DNA of 64,000 bases from Acidisoma sp035492295. GTDB taxonomy: Bacteria; Pseudomonadota; Alphaproteobacteria; Acetobacterales; Acetobacteraceae. The stretch's first letter is position 1. Every line of letters starts with the position of its first letter. The stretch covers positions 1-64,000 of the forward strand of contig NZ_DATJJK010000278.1 in the NCBI RefSeq assembly GCF_035492295.1. The letters run 5' to 3'. Both the position numbers and the translations under genes were made by a program. Shown here one piece after another: positions 40,802 through 49,948 of the stretch. The notes beneath the pieces were generated by a model that searched no databases, had not been told where the DNA came from, and saw nothing but the letters and a program-made list of their open reading frames with translations.

Positions 40802-43800
40802 ATGAGCCTGAGAGCGCGCAAGAAAGCCCGTCCACTCACCACCGCCTCCGCACGGGTGGCCTTGCCGATTCCGTCGCCCGCACGCAGCCAGGCGGCACCC
40901 GCAAGCGATCCAGCTGCCGGAGCGGCATCTCTCCCGACCGACGGACTCTGCGTCGACTTCTATCGCGGTTTCTATGAGGATCTGCGCAGCCTGACGGCAA
41001 ACGAAGCCACCAAACATTGGCACGTCTTCGGGCGTGCCGAAGGCCGCTTTCCCAATGCGGTTCAGCTCATTGAGACCTTCAGAACACGTGGTTGTCTGTT
41101 GCCATCTGATTTTGACGCCGCGCTCTACCACCTGCTCTATCCGCAATCGCTGCCGGAGGCAGCATCAGATCTTGATGCGCAGGCGCATTATCTCGGCATT
41201 GGCCGCGACCGGGGCCTCGCCTATCGACCCCAAGATCGGGATTTCGTCCGGGAACTCTATCTGGATGACGATTCATCCTACAGTCGCAACCTGCGCGCAG
41301 CGGTGCTGAAAGGGGAAACCCCCGCGTTTGAAACAGCGAAGGATATGCTGGCCTCAGTCGGACTCACGGCGGACAGTATCCTTCCGGTCTTCAGCACAAC
41401 CGACTACATTATCTTCCACAGCGGTCTAGGCCTGCGTCGCAAGGCTCAATGCCTCCATCATTTCGTGTTCCGAGGCATGCCGGCCTGTGCTCCGATCAGC
41501 TTCGACATGGTCTTCGATGCCGCCTTCTACCGCGAGATCAACCGCGATCTCACCGAATTGTCGGATTTCGAAAGCTACCGGCATTGGCTCAGCCTTGGCC
41601 TGGGGCGGGATGAGGCGCCGAATCGCACCAAGTTCCTGTCTAAACTCCTGCTTCACAAGACCGATCGCTATCCGGAAGGGTTCAAGCCGGCGATCTATGG
41701 AATGGCGAACCCCGATCTGGCAGCAATCATCGTCGGGCCCTGGCGGCTTTTGCAGCATTGCGTTCTGAACGGCATTGCCGAGGGACGTGGGGGTACCCAG
41801 CTGAGCCGCGGCAATGCTGATCTCTTTCGTGCGGCCGCCGACCTTCAGGCCATCGCCGGGCACCTTCCCCGGGCTCAGTTGATCTATCAGGAAACCTTGC
41901 GCGCCGATCCCGATCATGTGACGGCGCGGCGGCATTATGCCGACTGCCTGTTTCGCCTTGGTGATTGGCACAATGCGGCAAGCGAGTACCGCAGGCTGAT
42001 CCAGACCGGTTTCGAGACCACCTGGACCTTTCTCAACCTTGCCAGCTGCCTCATCGAGCTTCGGGAATGGCAGCAAGCGGCGATGGCCGTGCGCGCGCTG
42101 GCCGACAAAAGGCCGGGCGATCTCGGCGTTCAGCGCCGGCTGCGCGACATTTGCCGCAGTGGCTACGATACTCTTCGCGCTCAGGCGCTCTGGCTTGGCG
42201 AGAACGGCTTCGAGGATGAAGCCCGATCAGTCATCGCCCAGGCGATGGCGCTGATCCGGCTGATGATCGCAGTCCCTGAGCGGCTGGAAGAAGTGCCCCG
42301 GCGGGAGGTCGCGTCGGTGGCGCTCGTCGCCGATCTCGGCCTCAACCAATGCCGCTTCTACCGCGTCGAACAGAAGCGCGAGCAGTTCGAAGAGCTTGGC
42401 ATAGAGACCACGATCTTCGACTTCCACTGCGAGACGGCTGAGTTCGTCCGCCGACTCGATCAGTTCGATGTCGTCGTCTTCTACCGCGTCACAGCGACAC
42501 CTGACGTCATTGAAGCGATCGACGCGACGCGGGCCGCCGGCAAGCCGAGTTTCTACGAGATCGACGATCTCATGTTCGACCCGGCGCGCTTCCCCGAGTC
42601 TTTCGAAAGCTACGGCAATCAGATCTCGCGCTCGCTCTACGCCACCCTCGTCATCGCGCCGGCGCAGCTGCGCACGGCGATGGAGCTTTGCGACTTTGCC
42701 ATCGCCTCCACGCCGGCGCTCGCGCGGCAGATGGCCACGGTCATGGGCGAGCGGCGGGTTTTCGTGCATCACAATGCCTTGCACAGCCCGCACGAGACGC
42801 TCCTGCGGTACCCCCCGCACCGCGCCGCGGATGATCGGATCAGAATCGTCTACGGCAGCGGCACGGCAGCCCATAATGAAGATTTCGATCTTTTCGCAGC
42901 GCCCGCGCTGCTGCGCATCCTCCACGAGAACGCCAAGGTCGATCTCCTCATCATCGGCTACCTGACTTTGCCACCCGCCTTCGCCGCCTTCCGCGCGCGC
43001 ATCACCCGCATCGATCCCATTTGGGACATTGCGCTCTATTGGCAGGTTCTCGCCACCGCGGACATCAACATCGCCGTGCTGAAGCCAGGCCTCATCGCGG
43101 ACTGCAAGAGCGAGATCAAATGGCTGGAAGCAGCCCTCCTCGGGATCCCCTCCGTCGCGACGCCGACCGAGACCTATCGGCAGGCGATCGAGGACGGGCG
43201 GACCGGTCTCCTCGCAACCGAAGCCGATGCCTGGCACAGGGCTCTGACCCGGCTCATCTCCGATCCTGAGTTGCGGCGTTCCGTCGGGCGCGCGGCTCAC
43301 GACCATGTGGTGCGCAAATACGGCAGAGTCGCGATGGCCCAGAAGCTCGGCAGGATCATTGGGCATCGACCGGGCAAAGCGCGGGTGGCATCGCGTCGCA
43401 CCCGTGTCCTTCTCGTCAACGTCTACTTCCCGCCCCAGGCGGTTGGCGGCGCAACGCGGGTCGTCGCCGACAATGCTCGCGATCTCCAGCAGCTGTTCGG
43501 AGACAGTCTCGAGATTGAAGTTTTTGCTGGAATGGAGGGCTCGCATCAGGCGTATCGCAGCGCCACCAACCTCTGGAACGGTATCCCGGTCCATTCCGTC
43601 ACGACACCCGACGACCCGGACATCGACCACCGCATTCGGGACGAGCAAATGGTCGCGGCTTTCGAGGCCTGCATCGACCGGTTCCAGCCCGATGTCGTCC
43701 ATTTCCACTGCCTGCAGCGCCTGACGGCAGCGATCTGCGATGTGCCGCTCCGGCGCAAGATTCCCTATATCATTTCCGTGCATGACGGATGGTGGATATC

Positions 43801-44638
43801 CGACCACCAGTTCCTGGTCGACGAAAGCGGGTCGGTTTCGCTGTATGACTATCGCAAGCCGCTTCAGGAAGCTGCAAAGCATGGCGGCGGGCGACTTTCC
43901 CGCATGCAGCTCTTCCGCCACGTGATCGACGGCGCCGCGGAAGTCCTGACCGTCTCAGCGCCCTTCGCAGCACTCTACGAGCGAACCGGCCTGCGCCGTC
44001 CGCGCGTCATCGAGAACGGCCTGGCGCCCATCGCCTTCCAGCCACGCAGCCCGTCGCCCTCAGGCCGGGTCCGTCTCGCCCATATCGGCGGCATGGGTCT
44101 GCACAAAGGCTATCCGCTGGTTCAGGCGGCCCTCACCGACGGGCAATTCCATCATCTCGACCTGCTCGTTATCGACCACGCCATGCTGCCCGGGCAGGAA
44201 ACCACGACCACCTGGGGCACGACGCCGGTCACCTTCCGCGGCAAAACCCCGCAGTCCCGCATCGCCGATCTCTACCGGGACGTCGATGTACTGCTGGCAC
44301 CCTCCGTGTGGCCGGAGAGTTTCGGTCTCGTCGTGCGCGAAGCGCTGCAGGCCGGCTGCTGGGTTGTGGTCTCCGATCGCGGCGCCATCAGCGCGGATGT
44401 GACGCCGGGCTGCGGCTTCATCGTCCCGGCCGACCACTTCGAGCATCTGCGGGACACGCTCCGCAAGATCGACGAGAACCCGGCGCGCTATCTCGGACCG
44501 CTCGAACAGACACCACCGCTGCGGCGCTCGGAAGATCAGGCGCGCACGCTCGCGGCACTCTATGTCGGGCTCGCCGCCCACCCGCGGAGGCGGGAGGACG
44601 AGCGGGTGGCAGCACCGATCGACGGTCAGGCCGCTTGA
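40802..44638 (+). CDS. Large multidomain glycosyltransferase (two GT-B modules, TPR)
   Basis: A 1278-residue protein. Residues 45-350 hold about four copies of a loose repeat of the form FYxxxNxDL...HWxxxGxxEGRxP (HWHVFGRAEGRFP, HYLGIGRDRGLAY, HWLSLGLGRDEAP, HCVLNGIAEGRGG). A TPR-like segment follows (about 345-450; AQLIYQETLRADPDHVTARR). Then come two GT-B glycosyltransferase modules: one at about 510-860 (EIKWLEAALLGIPSVATPTE) and a GT4-like one at about 880-1250 (NVYFPPQAVGGATRVV, SVWPESFGLVVREALQAGCW). It is probably cytoplasmic and builds a surface polysaccharide or glycoprotein glycan. It stands alone, with no polysaccharide export genes nearby. Confidence 0.82.
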   Translation: MSLRARKKARPLTTASARVALPIPSPARSQAAPASDPAAGAASLPTDGLCVDFYRGFYEDLRSLTANEATKHWHVFGRAEGRFPNAVQLIETFRTRGCLLPSDFDAALYHLLYPQSLPEAASDLDAQAHYLGIGRDRGLAYRPQDRDFVRELYLDDDSSYSRNLRAAVLKGETPAFETAKDMLASVGLTADSILPVFSTTDYIIFHSGLGLRRKAQCLHHFVFRGMPACAPISFDMVFDAAFYREINRDLTELSDFESYRHWLSLGLGRDEAPNRTKFLSKLLLHKTDRYPEGFKPAIYGMANPDLAAIIVGPWRLLQHCVLNGIAEGRGGTQLSRGNADLFRAAADLQAIAGHLPRAQLIYQETLRADPDHVTARRHYADCLFRLGDWHNAASEYRRLIQTGFETTWTFLNLASCLIELREWQQAAMAVRALADKRPGDLGVQRRLRDICRSGYDTLRAQALWLGENGFEDEARSVIAQAMALIRLMIAVPERLEEVPRREVASVALVADLGLNQCRFYRVEQKREQFEELGIETTIFDFHCETAEFVRRLDQFDVVVFYRVTATPDVIEAIDATRAAGKPSFYEIDDLMFDPARFPESFESYGNQISRSLYATLVIAPAQLRTAMELCDFAIASTPALARQMATVMGERRVFVHHNALHSPHETLLRYPPHRAADDRIRIVYGSGTAAHNEDFDLFAAPALLRILHENAKVDLLIIGYLTLPPAFAAFRARITRIDPIWDIALYWQVLATADINIAVLKPGLIADCKSEIKWLEAALLGIPSVATPTETYRQAIEDGRTGLLATEADAWHRALTRLISDPELRRSVGRAAHDHVVRKYGRVAMAQKLGRIIGHRPGKARVASRRTRVLLVNVYFPPQAVGGATRVVADNARDLQQLFGDSLEIEVFAGMEGSHQAYRSATNLWNGIPVHSVTTPDDPDIDHRIRDEQMVAAFEACIDRFQPDVVHFHCLQRLTAAICDVPLRRKIPYIISVHDGWWISDHQFLVDESGSVSLYDYRKPLQEAAKHGGGRLSRMQLFRHVIDGAAEVLTVSAPFAALYERTGLRRPRVIENGLAPIAFQPRSPSPSGRVRLAHIGGMGLHKGYPLVQAALTDGQFHHLDLLVIDHAMLPGQETTTTWGTTPVTFRGKTPQSRIADLYRDVDVLLAPSVWPESFGLVVREALQAGCWVVVSDRGAISADVTPGCGFIVPADHFEHLRDTLRKIDENPARYLGPLEQTPPLRRSEDQARTLAALYVGLAAHPRRREDERVAAPIDGQAA

Positions 44639-44700
44639 GGTTCAAGGCGCCAGGCCCTGACAAGGGTCTGCCACGCGCGGGCGCGCAGAACCCAGGCGCA

Positions 44701-46095
44701 TCACCCCCGCTCGTCGATCGTCACGCCGAGTTGCTTCAGCTTCCGGTGCAGCGCGCTACGCTCCATGCCGACGAAGGCCGCCGTCTTGCTGATATTGCCG
44801 CCGAGGCGCAGCAGCTGCGCCTGGAGATACTGGATCTCGAAGAGGTCTCGCGCCTCGCGCAGCGTGAGCCCCATCATGTCGGCCCCGGATTCCAGGCTGA
44901 GCAGCTTGGGCGCGTGGGCGCCGATTTCGGGCGGCAGTACGTCGGCGCGGATGGGGTCGGCAGCACTCCCCGGCGCCATGATCAGCAGCCAGTCCATCAG
45001 ATTGCGCAGCTGGCGGACATTGCCCGGCCAGTCATAGGCCTGCAGCGCGGTAATCGCATCGGGCGCCAGTTCCCGCGGCGCCATGCCGGCATTCTCGGCC
45101 GCGCGCACCAGGAAATATTCGGCCAGCATCGGCACGTCTTCGCGGCGTTGGCGGAGCGCCGGCACGAGCAGGGGCACCACCGCCAGCCGGTAGTAGAGAT
45201 CCTCACGGAAGCGGCCGGCGGCGATCTCCGCCTGCAGATCGCGGTTCGTGGTCGCGATCACCCGCACATCCACGCTGACGCGGGACGATCCGCCGACACG
45301 CTGGAAGGCGTGGACCTGCAGCGCACGCACTATCTTGCCCTGGGTGTCGAGCGGCATGTCGGCCACCTCGTCCAGCAAGAGTGTCCCGCCATGAGCGCGC
45401 TCCAGCACACCCGCACGCCGCGGCTCTCGGTTGGGTCCGTTCACCGCCTCGATGCCAAAGAGTTCCTCCTCGAAGCGACTCGGATTGAGGGTCGCGCAAT
45501 TGAGCGCCACGAAGGGCTGGTCGGAGCGGCGGGAGAGCGCATGGATCATCCGCGCCGCGACTTCTTTGCCGACACCAGCCGGACCGCTGATGAGCACGCG
45601 CGAGCCAGTGGGCGCCACGCGCTCAATCGCTCCACGCAGCGCCTGCATCGGCGCGCTCTCGCCGAGCAGGCTGTTCTCCGCGCCGATACGCAGCTTCAGT
45701 TCGGCATTCTCCGCGGCCAGGCGCGCGGCTTCCAGAGCTCGGCGTACCATGAGCAGCAGCCGGTCGGACTTGAAGGGCTTCTCGATAAAATCGTAGGCGC
45801 CTTTCTGAATCGCCGTCACAGCCGTCTCGATCGTGCCGTGGCCGGAGATCATCATCACCGGCACCTGCGGCTCCTCCCGGGAGAGGACTTCGAGAATGCC
45901 CAGCCCGTCGAGTCGGGAGTTGCGCAGCCAGATGTCGAGGATCACGAGCCCGGGGCGGCGCGCCTGGAAGGCGTTGATCGCTTCGTCGGCATTGGCGGCC
46001 TGGCGCGTGGTGTAGCCCTCGTCCCGCAGCACGCCGTCGATCAGCATCCGGATGTCCGGTTCGTCATCGACGATCAGAATATCAGCAGCCATCAT
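44701..46095 (-). CDS. ntrX: Nitrogen-regulation response regulator NtrX
   Basis: A 464-residue regulator with a receiver (phospho-acceptor Asp54 in VILDIWLRN), a central AAA+ domain (Walker A GPAGVGKE about 172-179, LLLDEVADM Walker B) and a C-terminal Fis-type helix-turn-helix (GGNISKTAAFVGMERSALHR). The sigma-54 contact loop GAFTGA is absent: after EELFG the sequence reads IEAVNGPNREPRRAGVLERA, so it may regulate without sigma-54. Its start overlaps the ntrY end by 14 bases. It is the last gene of the ntr operon. Confidence 0.92.
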   Translation of the reverse strand: MMAADILIVDDEPDIRMLIDGVLRDEGYTTRQAANADEAINAFQARRPGLVILDIWLRNSRLDGLGILEVLSREEPQVPVMMISGHGTIETAVTAIQKGAYDFIEKPFKSDRLLLMVRRALEAARLAAENAELKLRIGAENSLLGESAPMQALRGAIERVAPTGSRVLISGPAGVGKEVAARMIHALSRRSDQPFVALNCATLNPSRFEEELFGIEAVNGPNREPRRAGVLERAHGGTLLLDEVADMPLDTQGKIVRALQVHAFQRVGGSSRVSVDVRVIATTNRDLQAEIAAGRFREDLYYRLAVVPLLVPALRQRREDVPMLAEYFLVRAAENAGMAPRELAPDAITALQAYDWPGNVRQLRNLMDWLLIMAPGSAADPIRADVLPPEIGAHAPKLLSLESGADMMGLTLREARDLFEIQYLQAQLLRLGGNISKTAAFVGMERSALHRKLKQLGVTIDERG

Positions 46096-48346
46096 CCCTC
46101 GCCACGATCAGCTCCGCCTGCTCCGCCTTGGCCTCGGCTGGCAGAACCAGCGTCGCCACGGCGCCCGGCCCCGGCTTGCGGTCCTCCAGAATGAGCCGCC
46201 CCTCGTGGTCCTCCATCACCTTCTTGACGATGGCGAGACCGAGACCCGTGCCCTTTTCCTTGGTCGTCACATAAGGTTCCGTCAGCTGGGCGCGCTCGGC
46301 ATCCGGCAGACCGATCCCGTCATCGGCCACGCTGACATGCACCTCCGCCCCGACTTCGGCAACCGTCAGCACAATTTCCGCGGCGCCGGGGCGGCTTGCA
46401 ATTGCATCCGCCGCATTCTGCAGAAGATTGGTCAGCGCCTGGCCGATCAGCCGCCGGTCGCAGGCGGCCATCACGCCGCCCGCCGGAATCTCGGCCGTGA
46501 AGCGGATATCCGGCCGCGCATGCTGCTGCAGCATCAGCGCGTCCCGCGCCACCTGGCTGATATCCTCGGCATGGATCACGGGCTGCGGCATGCGCGCGAA
46601 GGCCGAGAACTCGTCGACCATCCGGCCGATATCGCCGACCTGCCGCACGATCGTATCGGCGCATTGCACGAATGTTTCGGGATCGGAGTGGATTTCACTC
46701 AGGAAGCGGCGCTTGAGACGCTCGGCGGAAAGCTGGATTGGTGTCAACGGATTCTTGATCTCATGCGCAATGCGCCGCGCCACGTCCGACCACGCCGCCT
46801 TGCGCTGCGCGGAGGCGAGTTCCGTGATGTCGTCAAAGGTGATGACGAATCCGTCGACACGCTCTTCGGTCATCTCCGCGCCGAGGCGGACGTTGAGCAG
46901 ACGGCGATGAGATGCCGGGCCGATCGCGACTTCGGCCCGGCGCGGTCGCTCCGGATTGGCACGCACCGTCGCGATGAGAGGTTCGAATTCCGGTACCAGC
47001 TCCGCCAGTGGCCGGCCGAGGGCCGCCATCAGATCGACGCTGAGAAGGTTGGAGGCAGCGCGGTTCGGCAGTTCGATTCGGCCCCCTTGGTCGAGGCCGA
47101 TGACGCCGGCGGAAACCCCGCCGAGCACGGCTTCGGTAAAGCGGCGACGCTCGTCGATCTGGCTATAGGCCTGCATGAGTTCGGAACGCTGCGCATCGAG
47201 CTGCCCGGTCATGCGATTAAAAGCGCGAGTGAGGCCGGCGATCTCGTCCTCCCGCCGGCTTTCCGGCAGGCGCACGGCGAGGTCGCCGGAGCGGATGCGC
47301 TCGGCAGCGCGGATCAGGCGGCCCACAGGCCGCGCAATCTGACGAGCGAAGACGAGACCGACGAGAACCGAGGCCGAGAGCACGAGCAGCGCCACCATGG
47401 CGAAGATGACGACGAAGGTAATTTGCAGGCTGTGCCGGTTCGATTCCAGCCGGTGATATTCCTGCACCGCCGCCGCCGTATGCGCCATATGGGCGAGGAT
47501 CGAAGGATCGACCGGCTTCTGGATCATGAGCATGAGCGGCGGAGTGGAGGCGAGCTGTACGAGGCCGCTCACCGTCGTGCCGTCTTTGGATCCCAGCACC
47601 ACCACATCGCCGTTATGCGCCACGGAAATCGCCCAATGCGGCGGAAGCGCCGTCGTCATGCCCCCCATGAAGCCGGCGGAAGCCACGACCTGGCCGGTGG
47701 AGGGCACGAAAATCACAGCCTCGGTCAACCCGCGCAGCGAGACCTGGGTCTCCAGAAACTGCCCGAAATTCTGCATGTCGCTGGTGATGAAGGGGCCAGC
47801 GCGAGCCATGTCGTCCGCCATGGCGAAAGCGTCCGTCCGGATCTCGTCCTTATGCTCGGTCAGATAGCCCTGGGCTACCTGCATGCTCTCGTCGAGTGCA
47901 GTGCGCACCCGCTCGTTGAACCAGGCCTGGATGCCAAGCTGGAAGAAGACGGTTGCGAAAATCGCGACGACGATGGTGGGGGTCACCGCCACGACGCTGA
48001 AGAGCAGTACAAGCTGTGCCTGGATACGGGAGCCGGCCGAACCGCGCCGCCGCTCGAGATACACGCGCACGAGCCGGACGGAAACGGCGATCGCGAGCAG
48101 CAGGAGGACCACGAAATTCGCTGGCACCAGGGCGATGATCTCGCGGTGGCTGAGGCCGAGGGAGGAACCACCGGACAGCACGACGAAGGTGCCGCAGGCC
48201 AGCAGCAGCGCAACCATCGCGAGGATGAGCGTCATCGTCTTGCCGAGGACGATGCGCAGCACCCAGCGCAAGCGCGGCCATTTCTTGTTCGGCCCCTCGT
48301 CGCCCACAAGCGACATGGAGGGGTTGGGCGTATTGCTGATCAGCAT
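46082..48346 (-). CDS. ntrY: Nitrogen-regulation sensor kinase NtrY
   Basis: A 754-residue membrane kinase with an N-terminal cluster of hydrophobic segments (about 25-105), a periplasmic region, a further segment (about 290-325; VVIFAMVALLVLSASVLVG), HAMP, PAS, HisKA (HEIKNPLTPIQLSAERLKRR) and HATPase_c (NLLQNAADAI, DDGIGLPD, GTGLGLAIV). It phosphorylates NtrX and links to nitrogen and redox sensing in alphaproteobacteria. It is 156 bases downstream of ntrC, a gap that contains a palindromic repeat copy. Confidence 0.92.
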   Translation of the reverse strand: MLISNTPNPSMSLVGDEGPNKKWPRLRWVLRIVLGKTMTLILAMVALLLACGTFVVLSGGSSLGLSHREIIALVPANFVVLLLLAIAVSVRLVRVYLERRRGSAGSRIQAQLVLLFSVVAVTPTIVVAIFATVFFQLGIQAWFNERVRTALDESMQVAQGYLTEHKDEIRTDAFAMADDMARAGPFITSDMQNFGQFLETQVSLRGLTEAVIFVPSTGQVVASAGFMGGMTTALPPHWAISVAHNGDVVVLGSKDGTTVSGLVQLASTPPLMLMIQKPVDPSILAHMAHTAAAVQEYHRLESNRHSLQITFVVIFAMVALLVLSASVLVGLVFARQIARPVGRLIRAAERIRSGDLAVRLPESRREDEIAGLTRAFNRMTGQLDAQRSELMQAYSQIDERRRFTEAVLGGVSAGVIGLDQGGRIELPNRAASNLLSVDLMAALGRPLAELVPEFEPLIATVRANPERPRRAEVAIGPASHRRLLNVRLGAEMTEERVDGFVITFDDITELASAQRKAAWSDVARRIAHEIKNPLTPIQLSAERLKRRFLSEIHSDPETFVQCADTIVRQVGDIGRMVDEFSAFARMPQPVIHAEDISQVARDALMLQQHARPDIRFTAEIPAGGVMAACDRRLIGQALTNLLQNAADAIASRPGAAEIVLTVAEVGAEVHVSVADDGIGLPDAERAQLTEPYVTTKEKGTGLGLAIVKKVMEDHEGRLILEDRKPGPGAVATLVLPAEAKAEQAELIVARDDGC

Positions 48347-48368
48347 TCGCGAGGGTCGACCCGTCTCC

Positions 48369-48411
48369 TAGAGTGCGATCGTGACAATCACACTCTAACT
48401 TATTGATCAGG
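48369..48411 (-). repeat. Palindromic intergenic repeat, copy B
   Basis: Read on the minus strand it starts CCTGATCAATAAGTTAGAGT and then GTGAT. Arms TAGAGTGCGAT (48369-48379) and ATCACACTCTA (48387-48397) pair with one mismatch. Further weak symmetry (TCTGAT near 48414 and ATCAGA near 48462) suggests that the element may extend to about 48470. It lies in the ntrC-ntrY gap. Confidence 0.7.
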
Positions 48412-48502
48412 ATCTGATTCACGGTTCTGATGAATCGCTCACGCGGTTCAATTCAAACCGATCAGACCCCAGAGGTTTGGTCGCCGCCGCGCCCGCGGCG
48501 CC

Positions 48503-49948
48503 TCAGGCGACCCCGCGCACGACGGGGACCTCAAGGTCACGAATCTTCTTACGCAGCGTGTTGCGATTCAACCCGAGCATGGCAGCTGCCTTGATCTGGT
48601 TGCCCCGCGTCGCGAGCAAGGTGAGTTGGATGAGCGGACGCTCCACCTCCGCGATCACGCGGTCATAGATGTCATTGCCGACAAGCCCTTCCTCATGCGC
48701 CGTCAGGAATTGACGAATATGGCGCTCCATCACGCGGGCCAGCGGCTCGGAGGCATCGCCCCCGTCCTCGTCGAGAGGCACGGTGGCTTCGGCCAGTTCA
48801 CGTTCGAGCGAGTCCCCGGTAATGGTCTCCTCGGCATGAAGTGCTGCCATGCGGCGCATCAAATTCTCGAGCTCGCGCACATTGCCCGGCCAGCGATAGC
48901 TGCGCAGCCGGTCGATGGCCGCGGTGTCCAGCGCCTTGAAGGGCAGGCCGTCGGCCCGCGCGCGGTCGAGGAAGTGGCGGGCGAGAAGGGGGATGTCCTC
49001 CACCCGCTCGCGCAAGGGCGGCAGGCGGATGGGCACCACATTAAGGCGGTAGAACAGATCCTCACGGAAAAGACCCTGGCGAATGGCAGCGCGCAGGTCA
49101 CGGTGGGTCGCGGCGATGATACGCACATTGGCCCGCACCGGCTGGCGGCCACCCACCGCGGTGAACTCTCCTTCCTGCAACACGCGGAGAAGGCGAGTCT
49201 GGGCCTCCTGCGGCATGTCGCCGATCTCGTCCAGGAACAAGGTGCCGCCGCTCGCCTGCTCGAAACGGCCCTGATTGCGACTGGTGGCACCCGTGAAGGC
49301 GCCGCGCTCATGGCCGAAGAGTTCGCTCTCGATTAGTTCGCGCGGGATCGCAGCCATGTTGATGGCGACGAAGGGGCCGCCCCGACGGCGGCCGTAATCG
49401 TGCAGGGCGCGCGCCACCAGCTCCTTGCCGGTGCCCGATTCGCCATTGATCATCACGGTGAGGTCGGTCGTCGTCAGCCGCGCGACGGTGCGGTAAATCT
49501 CCTGCATCGCCGCGCTGCGGCCGATCAGCGGCAGGCGCTCATCCGCATCCGAGGGTTCGGGCGGCGGCTGGTCGCCGGGGGCCGTGGGCGTCGCGAGCGC
49601 GCGGTCCACGACCGCCAGCAGCTCCCGCAGGTCAAAGGGCTTGGGTAGATATTCGAAGGCGCCGCGCTGCGTCGCCTTGACCGCCGTCATCAGCGTCGAC
49701 TGCGCGCTCATCACCACGACGCGTAGATCCGGCCGCAGGCGGCGGATGCGGGGGATGAGGTCGAGCCCGTTCTCGTCCGGCATGACGACGTCGGTGATCA
49801 CGAGATCGCCCTCGCCGTCTTCTACCCAGCGCCACAGCGTCGCGGCGTTGCCTGTGGTGCGGACCTGATAGCCCGAGCGGCCCAGCGCCTGGGTGAGCAC
49901 GGTACGAATCGACCGATCGTCGTCGGCAATCAGAACGGTCGGCATCAT
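48503..49948 (-). CDS. ntrC: Nitrogen-regulation response regulator NtrC
   Basis: A 481-residue sigma-54 activator. The receiver has phospho-acceptor Asp53 (VITDVVMPDENG), the AAA+ domain has Walker A GESGTGKE and an intact GAFTGA loop (ELFGHERGAFTGATSRNQGR), and the Fis helix-turn-helix ends the protein (TRGNQIKAAAMLGLNRNTLR). Phosphorylated by NtrB under nitrogen limitation, it activates sigma-54 promoters such as glnA. Its start overlaps the ntrB stop by four bases. Confidence 0.95.
   Translation of the reverse strand: MMPTVLIADDDRSIRTVLTQALGRSGYQVRTTGNAATLWRWVEDGEGDLVITDVVMPDENGLDLIPRIRRLRPDLRVVVMSAQSTLMTAVKATQRGAFEYLPKPFDLRELLAVVDRALATPTAPGDQPPPEPSDADERLPLIGRSAAMQEIYRTVARLTTTDLTVMINGESGTGKELVARALHDYGRRRGGPFVAINMAAIPRELIESELFGHERGAFTGATSRNQGRFEQASGGTLFLDEIGDMPQEAQTRLLRVLQEGEFTAVGGRQPVRANVRIIAATHRDLRAAIRQGLFREDLFYRLNVVPIRLPPLRERVEDIPLLARHFLDRARADGLPFKALDTAAIDRLRSYRWPGNVRELENLMRRMAALHAEETITGDSLERELAEATVPLDEDGGDASEPLARVMERHIRQFLTAHEEGLVGNDIYDRVIAEVERPLIQLTLLATRGNQIKAAAMLGLNRNTLRKKIRDLEVPVVRGVA

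Noticed and set aside
42227..43921. 564-codon leftward frame within the glycosyltransferase
   Set aside because: Antisense to two recognisable GT-B modules; composition typical of a mirror frame.
46052..48406. 784-codon rightward frame opposite ntrY
   Set aside because: Mirror frame of a kinase with all catalytic boxes; no motifs of its own.
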